The notes under the pieces are model-generated. The model saw nothing but the letters and a program-made list of their open reading frames with translations, had not been told where the DNA came from and did not search any database. Source: JBEATZ01 sp041178545 (GTDB taxonomy: Bacteria > Planctomycetota > UBA1135 > UBA2386). Taken from it: DNA of 47,968 bases. Location of the stretch: the NCBI GenBank assembly GCA_041178545.1, contig JBEGVB010000155.1, positions 1 through 47,968 on the forward strand, read 5' to 3'. Numbering within the stretch: position 1 is the first letter of the stretch; the number at the start of each line of letters is the position of its first letter. This document shows, one piece after another, positions 7,869-15,573 of this stretch. The translations under genes and the position numbers were made by a program.

Positions 7869-8471
7869 ATGAACCCTGTGCCCCGTTCAATGCAGGCGCT
7901 CGCACTCGCCCTCGGGGCGATCACGTCCTCCTGCCTGTCGCCCTTCGAGGCGCGGCACGAGTCGCTCGGCGACGCGAGAGACCAGGTCTGGCGCGCCGAC
8001 CAGAGCCAGGTCATGTTGCGGGCGGCGCAGTCCCGCCTCTTCGAGAGTGTCGACCGTACCCGCCTCCTCACAGCCGTCGTGCAGGTGCTGCAGGACCTCG
8101 GCTTCATGGTCGAGGCGCTCGACACGGACCTCGGCATCGTCTCTGCCTCGCGCTTCGACCCCATCGAGGGTGAGGGCACGGTCGATGCGACCTACCACCT
8201 CTACGACGACCAGTCCCTGCTGCTGCTCACGCGCACCTACCGCAACTGGGGACCCTTCTTCCACCGCGCCGACCTCGTGCGTGCGACGGTGACCGTCCGC
8301 AAGCGCAACGAGAAGCAGACCGTCGTGCGCGCCAGCGCCCAGTTCTACATGCGGGCCGTGGAGCAGTCCGAGCCGTACCAGCGCTTCTTCGCGGCGCTTG
8401 AACAGGCGCTTGCACTGGAGGCGATGCAGGTGCCCGAGGAGCCGCCCGAGCCGGCGAAGGCCGGCGGGTGA
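7869..8471 (+). CDS. Lipoprotein of unknown function, paralogue C of three
   Basis: A 200-residue exported protein; the N-terminus MQALALALGAITSSC reads as a signal ending in a lipobox-like TSSC, less perfect than its neighbours. The family blocks are present: QSRLFESVDRTRLLTAVVQ, VLQDLGFMVEALDTDLGIVS, a β-rich middle (RADLVRATVTVRKRNEKQTV) and QSEPYQRFFAALEQALALEA near the end. An extra insertion with TYHLYDDQSLLLLTRTYRNW lies at the same place as the insertion of paralogue A. The start lies one base after the previous stop. The C-terminal tail is Pro/Glu-rich. It ends the four-gene lipoprotein cluster. Confidence 0.75.
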   Translation: MNPVPRSMQALALALGAITSSCLSPFEARHESLGDARDQVWRADQSQVMLRAAQSRLFESVDRTRLLTAVVQVLQDLGFMVEALDTDLGIVSASRFDPIEGEGTVDATYHLYDDQSLLLLTRTYRNWGPFFHRADLVRATVTVRKRNEKQTVVRASAQFYMRAVEQSEPYQRFFAALEQALALEAMQVPEEPPEPAKAGG

Positions 8472-8739
8472 AGGACTGAGTCCCAGTTGCCGCCAAGGTG
8501 CACGATGGGTGCCGCGGCTGGATCCCCTTGGACACGGGAAACCATGCTCTGTCCTGCGGTGACAGCTGCGCCCATGGTGGGCCACCACTTTCCCATGCAG
8601 TGGCGGAGCAGGGTCGACTCGCAGGTGGCGTGATTCGCGAATTGGACCTGTCATGACCTGCTGTCGGTGCAGGCGATGCGCCGCATCGGCGCCCCGACGT
8701 AGTCACGCCAGTGACCGGATGGGACAGGACCGGGCAGAC
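8472..8739. other. Intergenic region without recognised features
   Basis: 268 bases between the last lipoprotein gene and the 3' end of the small membrane-protein gene on the other strand. I see no convincing open frame with a family match, no clear hairpin with a T-tract and no repeat. Confidence 0.5.
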
Positions 8740-9177
8740 TCAGGCGAGCTTGCTGATCCCCTGCACGATGTACGTTGCGAAGCCGACCAACGTGATGACT
8801 GCAGCCAGATGCAGGGCTGCCAGAATCTGCTGCGCCTTGGCGTGGCGAACACAACTTGGTCCGGACCCTCCATGCAGTGCCCTGCTGGCTCGGCGCAGCA
8901 CCAAGATGGCACCGCCAATGGAGGCGGTCAGCGTGATGCCGGCGAGGCCCACGTCGACCGCGTAGTACTTGCCCGAGCCAGCGAGTTCCAAGCCAATGTG
9001 TTCACATGGGCCGAGGAGCATCAGCGCCGCAGCCATCGGCAAGAGTCCAATGGCGATGGCAAGCCGCCACCACGTTGTGGACACGAACCGCTGCGAAGGC
9101 TCGCCTGGCGTTCCAGGAGGCATTGCGGGAGGATAATCCGCAGGCGGCTGTCCTTGTCGCTGCAGATCAACAAACAT
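8740..9177 (-). CDS. Small membrane protein of unknown function
   Basis: A 145-residue protein with a soluble Pro-rich N-terminus (GQPPADYPPAMPPGTPGEP) and three hydrophobic segments: WRLAIAIGLLPMAAALMLL (about 36-54), VDVGLAGITLTASIGGAILV (about 74-93) and ILAALHLAAVITLVGFATYI (about 118-138). The ATG chosen lies in the sequence MFVDLQRQG; the open frame extends upstream but through a stretch without protein-like composition that overlaps the divergent gene. I do not recognise a family. It is arranged head to head with the secreted protein gene, and the two start codons share bases. The coding call rests on the membrane-protein pattern alone. Confidence 0.6.
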   Translation of the reverse strand: MFVDLQRQGQPPADYPPAMPPGTPGEPSQRFVSTTWWRLAIAIGLLPMAAALMLLGPCEHIGLELAGSGKYYAVDVGLAGITLTASIGGAILVLRRASRALHGGSGPSCVRHAKAQQILAALHLAAVITLVGFATYIVQGISKLA

Positions 9178-10507
9178 GGATGTGATGGCGCAACCTGGGC
9201 TTGCCGTCGCACTGCTCTGCGCCACTGCGCTGCTGCACTGCCAGGAGCCAGCGGCCCCGGACCTCGAGTACCTCGACAACGGCGTGCTGCGCGTGGGCCT
9301 CTCGCGACAGCATGGTGGTTCGCTTGCCTACCTGAGTCGCTCGGGCGTGGACGACAACCTGGTCAACGTGCACGACCTGGGGCGCTACGTGCAGCAGTCG
9401 TACTACTCCGGCCCCAAGCCCTTCCAGCCCGAGGGCGTGACGATGCACGCAGGCTGGCCCGGCTGGGGCTGGAACCCGATCCAGGCCGGCGACGTCCACG
9501 GCAACCAACCGCGGTTGCTGTCGATGCAGCGTGACGGCGACGTGCTGCGGGTGCGGTGTGTGCCGATGCAGTGGGCGCTCGACGGTGTCGCCGGGGACTG
9601 TGTCCTCGAGACGCGCGTGCGGCTGGACGCCAACCGTGTCCACCTCGAGACGAGGCTGGAGAATGCCCGGGCCGACAAGACCCGCTACCCGGCACAGCAC
9701 CAGGAGTTGCCCGCGGTCTACACCATCGGTCGGCTGCATCGGCTGTTCACCTACACCGGCACGAAGCCGTTCGAGGATGATGCACTGACGGAGATCGTCA
9801 ACGCCGGACCTCCCTGGCAGTACTGGACCAGCACGGAGTGCTGGTCGGCGCTCGTCGACGACGCAGGCTTCGGGATCGGCGTGTTCCACCCGGGGGCGCT
9901 GCAGACCGTGGGCGGCTTCCACGGCACGAAGGGCCGCGGCGGTCCGCGGGACGGCAGCACGGGCTACATCGCGCCGCTGCACACCGAGGTGCTCGACCAT
10001 GACATCGTCTACGAGGCCCGCGCGACGCTGGTCGTCGGTGACCTCCAGAAGGACATCCGCGCCTACGCCAAGTCGCAGCGCTTCGACCCACGACCGAGGT
10101 TCGACTTTGCGAAGGACCGTGCGCACTGCGTGCCGTTCCGGCTGCAGGACGATGCCCCGCCCTACGAAGGGTCTTGGCGGCTGAGCTTGGACCAAGACGA
10201 TCCGCACCTCGTCACCGCGCCAGTGCACTACGACGCCAAGAAGGCTCCCAAGCTCTACCTGCGCGCGGCCTATCGCTCCAAAGGCCGTGAGGGCGAACTG
10301 TTCTTCGCGCCACCGGGAGGCGCGTTCGACCGCGAGCGGCGCGTCACCTTCCGCATCAAGCCGGATGGCCAGATGCGCACCTACGAGATCGACCTGTCGC
10401 GGCACCCACTCTACACAGGCGTGATCGGCCAGCTGCGTCTCGACCCGGTCGTCGAGCGTTCGGAGGGAGACCGCGTCGACCTGGAGTGGCTGCGCGCGCA
10501 GAAGTAG
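9176..10507 (+). CDS. Secreted protein of unknown function with a carbohydrate-enzyme-like β-sandwich
   Basis: A 443-residue protein with an N-terminal signal (GLAVALLCATALLHCQ). An ATG nine bases downstream (9185) is an equally good start. Residues 28-300 are rich in β-strands and aromatics (DNGVLRVGLSRQHGGSLAYL; GWPGWGWNPIQAGDVHGNQP; YTIGRLHRLFTYTG), resembling in style the galactose-mutarotase-like or glycosidase accessory folds of polysaccharide-degrading bacteria. The C-terminal part (about 330-443) is a jelly-roll-like domain with ELFFAPPGGAFDRERRVTFR, RTYEIDLSRHPLYTGVIGQL and RLDPVV, similar to domains attached to planctomycetal glycosidases. No catalytic residues can be named. It is convergent with the DUF6288-like gene. 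Confidence 0.68.
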   Translation: MDVMAQPGLAVALLCATALLHCQEPAAPDLEYLDNGVLRVGLSRQHGGSLAYLSRSGVDDNLVNVHDLGRYVQQSYYSGPKPFQPEGVTMHAGWPGWGWNPIQAGDVHGNQPRLLSMQRDGDVLRVRCVPMQWALDGVAGDCVLETRVRLDANRVHLETRLENARADKTRYPAQHQELPAVYTIGRLHRLFTYTGTKPFEDDALTEIVNAGPPWQYWTSTECWSALVDDAGFGIGVFHPGALQTVGGFHGTKGRGGPRDGSTGYIAPLHTEVLDHDIVYEARATLVVGDLQKDIRAYAKSQRFDPRPRFDFAKDRAHCVPFRLQDDAPPYEGSWRLSLDQDDPHLVTAPVHYDAKKAPKLYLRAAYRSKGREGELFFAPPGGAFDRERRVTFRIKPDGQMRTYEIDLSRHPLYTGVIGQLRLDPVVERSEGDRVDLEWLRAQK

Positions 10508-10521
10508 TCCACTCGTGGCGC

Positions 10522-10544
10522 CAGGTGCGCGCCGGCACCACCTG
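10522..10544. terminator. Possible bidirectional terminator hairpin
   Basis: Within the 59-base gap between convergent stops, CAGGTG (10522-10527) pairs with CACCTG (10539-10544); the alternative GGTGC/GCACC pairing overlaps it. There is no T-tract on either side. Other convergent junctions in the window also carry 6-bp GC-rich stems. Confidence 0.35.
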
Positions 10545-10566
10545 ACTCCTGGAGATCAGGCCGCTC

Positions 10567-12987
10567 TTACCTTGCTCCGAGGCGCACCAACTCCGGCCGC
10601 TCCTGCGCCTTCCGGATCGCCTCGATGGTGTTGCGCACCGATTCTGCCTTGAGCTTCATCAGGTGCTTCGGGAAGTCGGGCTCGTCCTTGGCGAAGTAGT
10701 CGGCGATCTTCTCCAACTCGGGGATCATCGTTTGGGCATGTGCGCCGTAGGAGAGCAGGATCTCCATCAACTCCGGGGTCCGCTTCTCGCTGGCCCACGG
10801 GTTCTGGTCCCGCACGTAGCGCACGCAGGCCGTCAGGCCCTCCTCGATGCGGTACTTGGCGAGCACGCGCAGGCCCTCGATGCGGATGCCATCGGCGAAC
10901 ATCTCGCCGCTGGGCGCGGGTTCCTCGACGGCTTGCAGGATGGCAGGCAGCAGCGGCTCGATCGCCGTGGCAGGCAGGTTGCTGTAGACCGACCCGAGAC
11001 TGCTCCGCGCACGACCGTCCTGGTTGCGCAGTCCCGCCCGGACTGCATCCAACAGCGGCCCGGTCGGCACGCCCTCCAGCGACTTGCCCAGCATGCTGCC
11101 GAACTGGCGGTCGAAGAGGGCAAACGTGAAGTAGCGCTGCTGCATGCCGCGAGGGTCACGTTCGGGATCCACCTGCGCCAGCAACTCGAGCATCCGTGGG
11201 ATCGCCTTGCGGGCAGGCTCGCCGATGCTGGCGAGTGCCTCTGCTGCCTTGATCCGGAGCCAGAGGTCGTCGTGCTCCAAGGTCTCCTGCAGGAGGTCCA
11301 CGGCAGGAGCTGCGCGGCGACGCAGTTCAGCCAGCGCCTGGCAGGCACCGTACCGAGTCGTCACCGTTGGCTCGCGGAGCATCGCCATGAGCGCTGCCAC
11401 GTCGACTTGCTTGCGGCGACCGAGTGCCATTGCCGCCCGCTCGCGCACCACGGGCGACCAACTCCGCAGGGCAGCCAGCAACAGGGCATCGTCCATGCGG
11501 TCGTACGCCCCGACCCGGTCCTTGTTGTCCCATCCGCGACCGTCGACGACCAGGGCAGCTGCGGCGTCCGCACCCAGCGTGGGCACGACACTCTCCCGCT
11601 TGCCCGTCAGGAAGCACGCCTTGCGCGGCATGGCCAGCGCGACCAGGTAGGCCCCCGTCGCGTCCCAGTCGGAGTAGCTGTCGTCATCGCGCTCCGGCGG
11701 CCCTTGGTGGACGAAGGAGCCGTCCCAGCACCGCGCGAGGTCGAAGTACCACGCGCCGAACTCGCCCATCCAGGCACCGGCAGCCTGCGGTCCGGACCTG
11801 GCAACGCCCGGCATGGCCCAGAGCATGTTGAAGAAGTTGCCCGTGTGCCCCGTGTCCCGCTCGGCACCGTGGCACGCCACGCTCATGCGCGAGAAGAACT
11901 CGGCTGGATCGCGTTCGCCGAGGAGGTCGAACAGCACCGTTGCCATGCCGCACTTGCCATTGTCGTCGTGCGTCTCGGTCCAAGGGTGGTGGTCCCCGTA
12001 CGGGACGGCACCCTTGCCGACGTAGAAGCGAATCAGCGTCGCACTGCGTTCGACGGCACGGACGACCGCAGGGTCCGCGACGCCCACGCGGCTGGCGAGC
12101 AACAGGCCGATGGTCAGCGGCACGCCCGGCGAGTTCATCATGCCGTAGCCGCGCAACCGCCCGTCGGGACGCGCAAACCCGTGTCCCCACGAACCCACGG
12201 CGCTCTGTCCGTTTGCAGCAGCCAGCGCCAGCCGTTGCAGGCCGGGCAGGACAGTGTCGTCGCCGGTCGCGCCGACGTACTCGGCCAGGAAGAGCATCAC
12301 GTAGCCGTACAACCACGTCTGCATCGAGTCGGCGTCGAAGTCGGCGGCCCACTTGGCCTCACGCGACAGCAGCTTGTGGTACTTGCCGTCCCCACTCGCC
12401 AGCAGGGCCAGTGCGTTGAGCGAACGTGGGATCGCATTCATGCGCCTGCCGTAGTTCGGCGCTGCCATGCGCCCGGCCAGGGCCTCGCACCCCCGTTCGA
12501 GGATGCGTTCGGACTTGGCACATGCGTACGGGGCGGTCTCCGCATAGTCGCCGAGCACCGGCAGGGTGACGACCACGTCCTGGACCGAACCTGCGCGCCA
12601 ACGCTGCAACCGCAGCTTGCCGCCTCCTGACTTGGACTCAGCTGCGGTGACCGCGCGGCCGAGTTCGGTGCGCGGGTCCGAAGCAAACGGCCGACCATCC
12701 ACCCCGAGGAGAACGTCGCCAGTGGCGAGCGTGCCGTCGGCGGGCGAGCCCTTGGCCACCGCGGTGATCGCGACCTGTCGCGCATCGGTGGTCACCATGC
12801 GGTCGCAGTACATCCACCCTCGCGCCCCGGTGGGGCCAAGGTTCCAGTCGTGTTCGTGCCCCTCGGGGATCTTCTCTCCCTTGGTGAAGTCCGGGATCGG
12901 CAGCGTTTGCTTCCCCTGCGCGGGGAGTGGCATCGATCCTGCCAGCATGCACAGCAACGAAGCGAGGGCGGAGCGGCGGATCTTCAT
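10567..12987 (-). CDS. Secreted PDZ and HEAT-repeat-type protein, DUF6288-like
   Basis: An 806-residue exported protein with signal peptide MKIRRSALASLLCMLAGSMP. A PDZ-like segment follows (about 65-150): VAKGSPADGTLATGDVLLGV and DGRPF. The central part (about 160-500) is helix-rich with conserved Trp/His/Gly motifs (WLYGYVMLFLAEY, GSWGHGFARPDGRLRGYGMM, WTETHDDNGKCGMATVLFDL, GHTGNFFNMLWAMPG), resembling an α/α-toroid as in terpene-cyclase or glycosidase-type proteins. Residues 540-680 contain HEAT-like repeats (DALLLAALRSWSPVVRERAA; LWLRIKAAEALASIGEPARK). The arrangement matches planctomycetal DUF6288 proteins as I remember them. The frame stays open far upstream, but the ATG with the signal peptide is clearly the start. 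Function is unknown; a scaffolding or glycan-processing role is speculative. Confidence 0.82.
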   Translation of the reverse strand: MKIRRSALASLLCMLAGSMPLPAQGKQTLPIPDFTKGEKIPEGHEHDWNLGPTGARGWMYCDRMVTTDARQVAITAVAKGSPADGTLATGDVLLGVDGRPFASDPRTELGRAVTAAESKSGGGKLRLQRWRAGSVQDVVVTLPVLGDYAETAPYACAKSERILERGCEALAGRMAAPNYGRRMNAIPRSLNALALLASGDGKYHKLLSREAKWAADFDADSMQTWLYGYVMLFLAEYVGATGDDTVLPGLQRLALAAANGQSAVGSWGHGFARPDGRLRGYGMMNSPGVPLTIGLLLASRVGVADPAVVRAVERSATLIRFYVGKGAVPYGDHHPWTETHDDNGKCGMATVLFDLLGERDPAEFFSRMSVACHGAERDTGHTGNFFNMLWAMPGVARSGPQAAGAWMGEFGAWYFDLARCWDGSFVHQGPPERDDDSYSDWDATGAYLVALAMPRKACFLTGKRESVVPTLGADAAAALVVDGRGWDNKDRVGAYDRMDDALLLAALRSWSPVVRERAAMALGRRKQVDVAALMAMLREPTVTTRYGACQALAELRRRAAPAVDLLQETLEHDDLWLRIKAAEALASIGEPARKAIPRMLELLAQVDPERDPRGMQQRYFTFALFDRQFGSMLGKSLEGVPTGPLLDAVRAGLRNQDGRARSSLGSVYSNLPATAIEPLLPAILQAVEEPAPSGEMFADGIRIEGLRVLAKYRIEEGLTACVRYVRDQNPWASEKRTPELMEILLSYGAHAQTMIPELEKIADYFAKDEPDFPKHLMKLKAESVRNTIEAIRKAQERPELVRLGAR

Positions 12988-13236
12988 TGCGCTGATGTAC
13001 ACCCCCGACGGCGCCTCGCGCGAGCAGCTTGGTGCGATCCTGTGCTGCTCGGGCACGGAGGACGGCGATCCCAGCAAGTCCGACAGCCAGCGGGCGTCCC
13101 GAACCCGGGGTGGTCGCATGAGGTGCGGCCGCTTTCTCCGGCAGACCACACTGGTCTTGCGCCACGGGTCGCGGTTGGATGTGGCGGTGGAACCGTGCTC
13201 CTGCTGGTTGTGACCTGAGGCAAGACCGAGACCCCA

Positions 13237-14154
13237 ATGGACAGCGTGCTTCTCTCCCTGGGCGCGATTGCGCTCGTCGGCAGCGCCCTCCAGCGGTTGT
13301 TCCCCGGCTGGGACATCGACGACTTCCGCAAGTCGATCAACAAGCTCGTCCTCCATGTCCTGCTCCCCGCGCTGATATTCAAGGTCATCCACACCTCGGA
13401 CCTGGGCGGCGTGCTCTACGAGGTCCCGCTTGCCATCGCGGCAGGCATCTTCGGTTGCCTTTGTGTCGCGTGGGTGCTGCTCCGGTGGATCCCGCTGAGC
13501 CAGGAGGCCAGGGGCGCGCTGATCCTTGCGTGTGCCTTCGGCAACGTGACCTACCTCGGCCTCCCCGTGCTGCAGGGAGCGTTTCCCGAGGCCGCGCTCG
13601 ACATCTCCAAGGTGGCGATCCTCTCCGAGGTGACCGTTGCCCCGCTCAACCTCATCGTCGGCTCGCTGCTGGCGATCGGCCACAGCTCCGAGAGGGGGCT
13701 GGACCTCCGCCAGAGCCTGCGCCAGGTTGTCCTGCTGCCGCCACTCTGGGCACTCGCAGCCGCGCTCTCCTGCAAGTTCCTGCATGTTCCCGTGCCCGAG
13801 TTCCTCGTGCACGCCACCGGAGTCCTCGGTGCAACCGTTTCGGGGTTGATGATCCTGTCCCTCGGCATGGCGCTGAAGTTCCAGCGCGTGGACCACCTGT
13901 TGCCGATCCTCTCGGTGGGTGCCGTGAAGCTCCTGGTGTCGCCATTCCTGGTGTTCGTCGCCGCCCGCGCCCTGTCCGTCGAGCAACCGTACTTCGAGGC
14001 CGTCACCCTCGAGGGTGCGATGCCCAGCCAGTTGCTCACCCTCGCCATTGCCGACCGCTTCAAGCTCGACAGTCGGCTGCTGGCACAGGCGATCTTCATC
14101 AACACCGTCCTCTCGTTCGGCACCATCCCGCTGGTGCGAGCGATGCTGTTCTAG
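13237..14154 (+). CDS. AEC family permease (auxin efflux carrier-like transporter)
   Basis: A 305-residue integral membrane protein with about ten hydrophobic segments in the two five-helix halves typical of AEC/BART-superfamily carriers. The N-terminal half has LVLHVLLPALIFKVIH, the usual Pro in the LPALIF segment, and the AFGNVTYLGLPVLQG motif with the family's N-x-x-x-x-G-L-P; the second half ends with EGAMPSQLLTLAIADRF and FINTVLSFGTIPLV, the equivalent P-x-x region. AEC proteins export carboxylates such as malate or malonate, or auxin in plants; the substrate here is unknown. No signal peptide is needed. A 249-base gap upstream, between divergent genes, contains no recognised element besides the promoters it must hold. 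Confidence 0.9.
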   Translation: MDSVLLSLGAIALVGSALQRLFPGWDIDDFRKSINKLVLHVLLPALIFKVIHTSDLGGVLYEVPLAIAAGIFGCLCVAWVLLRWIPLSQEARGALILACAFGNVTYLGLPVLQGAFPEAALDISKVAILSEVTVAPLNLIVGSLLAIGHSSERGLDLRQSLRQVVLLPPLWALAAALSCKFLHVPVPEFLVHATGVLGATVSGLMILSLGMALKFQRVDHLLPILSVGAVKLLVSPFLVFVAARALSVEQPYFEAVTLEGAMPSQLLTLAIADRFKLDSRLLAQAIFINTVLSFGTIPLVRAMLF

Positions 14155-14202
14155 GTCCCGGGCACGCAGGGCCATGCGGCAGGGCCCTGATGCCCCCGGG
14201 AC
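14155..14202 (+). terminator. GC-rich inverted repeat after the permease gene
   Basis: GTCCCGGG (14155-14162) begins at the base after the stop codon and pairs perfectly with CCCGGGAC (14195-14202). Between them, GGGCC and GGGCCC provide further pairing options. A stem of eight GC-rich pairs could terminate transcription, but there is no T-tract. Confidence 0.4.
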
Positions 14203-14286
14203 GGATCCCCCCGGGGCTCGTTGACCCGGCTGCGCCCTGCGGCCATCGTCCTCGCCGCGCACGCACCCCAACGCGCACGAACCACC

Positions 14287-15540
14287 ATGAAGTGCCCCTC
14301 CTTCCTCTCCGACAACTGCCCGCCCATGGGCATCTACGAGACCCTGTACGCGTTCCGCGACAGCTTCGGACAGTTCATGGGGACGCCGGGCACGCACCCG
14401 TGGTCGCAGGGTTTCCCGCTGACCACCAAGCTGCCGGGCGGGCCCGAGCTGCCGTCGAGCGTCGAAGTCACGTCGGAGGATCGGCTGTACCCGAAGGCGT
14501 GGGGCCACCCGCTGCTGCGCGAGGCGATCGCCGCGCACTACAACACCTTCTACGGCTCGCGCATCGCGCCCGAGAACGTGATGGTGTTCGCCGGCGGCCG
14601 CCCCGGCATCTACACGGTGCTCGCGTTCCTCAAGAAGCACGTGGAGGTGCGCATCGGCAACGTCGAGTGGCCTGCCTACCTCGACATCCTCACGCAGACG
14701 CAGACGAGCTGGAAGGTGGTGCCGTTCACCAAGGAGAACGGCTTCCACCCTTCGAACGCCGCCTACTTCGATCGCACGGGCCTCAATGCCAAGACGCACC
14801 TGATGCCGGTGATCTCCAATCCCGGCAACCCCACCGGCCACACGCGCGCGGGCGCCGAGCTTGCGGAGCTGATGGCGATGGCGGAGCGGCCCGGCTGCGG
14901 CATCCTGCTCGACGAGGCCTACGAGATGTTCCACCACTCGAAGGGCGTCAGCGGCATCCAGTACGTCAAGGACCTCGACAACAGCAACGTGTTCCTCGCC
15001 GGCGCCTGCACCAAGGGCCTGCAGTGTCCTGGCATCCGCATCGGTTGGGTCATCGCCAGCAGGACGAACATCGAGACCCTCTCCAACTTCTCCAGCTTCG
15101 GCATGGGCGGCGTGAGCCACCCGTCGCAGCTGTATGCCGCCAAGCTGTTGGAGCCGAACCGCGTGCAGCAGGCGCGCGACGCCGTCGCGGCGCACTACGG
15201 CATGCAGCGCGCCCGCTACGGCGAGGCATTCGCCCGCATGGGGCTGCAGGTGCACACCGGTGACGGCGGCTTCTACCACTGGCTGGAACTGCCCGAGGGG
15301 CTCGATGCCGACTCGCTCAACCGTCGCCTGTTCAAGCACGGCGCAGCCATCCTCAAGGGCTTCGACTGCGACATGGCGCGCCCGCACGACAAGGACCCTG
15401 GCTACCGCTCGCCGTACACCTCGTACTTCCGGTTCTCGTTCGGCCCGCTGCCGGTGGAGAGCTTCGAGTCCGACGTGGCGATCCTGCGCCGCGTGCTCGA
15501 CGAGTACCGCGCGGACGTCGCGGCGAAGAAGGGCCGCTGA
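14287..15540 (+). CDS. Pyridoxal-phosphate aminotransferase, class I/II fold
   Basis: A 417-residue cytosolic enzyme of the fold-type I aminotransferase family. Visible residues: the cofactor-binding segment FAGGRPGIYTVL (phosphate-binding turn near residue 103), VISNPGNPTGHT with the PLP-contacting Asn181, the ring-nitrogen aspartate in ILLDEAYEMF (Asp209), the Schiff-base lysine in GACTKGLQCPGIRIGW (Lys243) with Arg251, and the substrate-carboxylate arginine in SYFRFSFG (Arg382). An open frame begins 66 bases upstream at a TTG, but the ATG at MKCPSFLSDN is preferred, as alignment-like features begin there. The substrate is unknown and no amino-acid pathway genes lie next to it. Confidence 0.9.
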   Translation: MKCPSFLSDNCPPMGIYETLYAFRDSFGQFMGTPGTHPWSQGFPLTTKLPGGPELPSSVEVTSEDRLYPKAWGHPLLREAIAAHYNTFYGSRIAPENVMVFAGGRPGIYTVLAFLKKHVEVRIGNVEWPAYLDILTQTQTSWKVVPFTKENGFHPSNAAYFDRTGLNAKTHLMPVISNPGNPTGHTRAGAELAELMAMAERPGCGILLDEAYEMFHHSKGVSGIQYVKDLDNSNVFLAGACTKGLQCPGIRIGWVIASRTNIETLSNFSSFGMGGVSHPSQLYAAKLLEPNRVQQARDAVAAHYGMQRARYGEAFARMGLQVHTGDGGFYHWLELPEGLDADSLNRRLFKHGAAILKGFDCDMARPHDKDPGYRSPYTSYFRFSFGPLPVESFESDVAILRRVLDEYRADVAAKKGR

Positions 15541-15549
15541 GCGGAGCGA

Positions 15550-15567
15550 CCGACCGTCTCGGGTCGG
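15550..15567. terminator. Hairpin between convergent genes
   Basis: CCGACC (15550-15555) and GGTCGG (15562-15567) form a perfect 6-bp stem with a 6-base loop in the 33-base gap between the stops of the aminotransferase and the LolA-like gene. As a palindrome it can serve both strands. It has no T-tract. Confidence 0.45.
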
Positions 15568-15573
15568 CAGTCC

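Noticed and set aside
8653..9534. A plus-strand open frame running through the small membrane-protein region
   Set aside because: Its composition is not protein-like and it runs out of frame into the secreted protein gene. The minus-strand frame has proper membrane segments.
12988..15387. Upstream extension of the DUF6288-like frame to a product of 1606 residues
   Set aside because: The extension is antisense to the AEC permease and aminotransferase genes, and the signal peptide at 12987 marks the true start.
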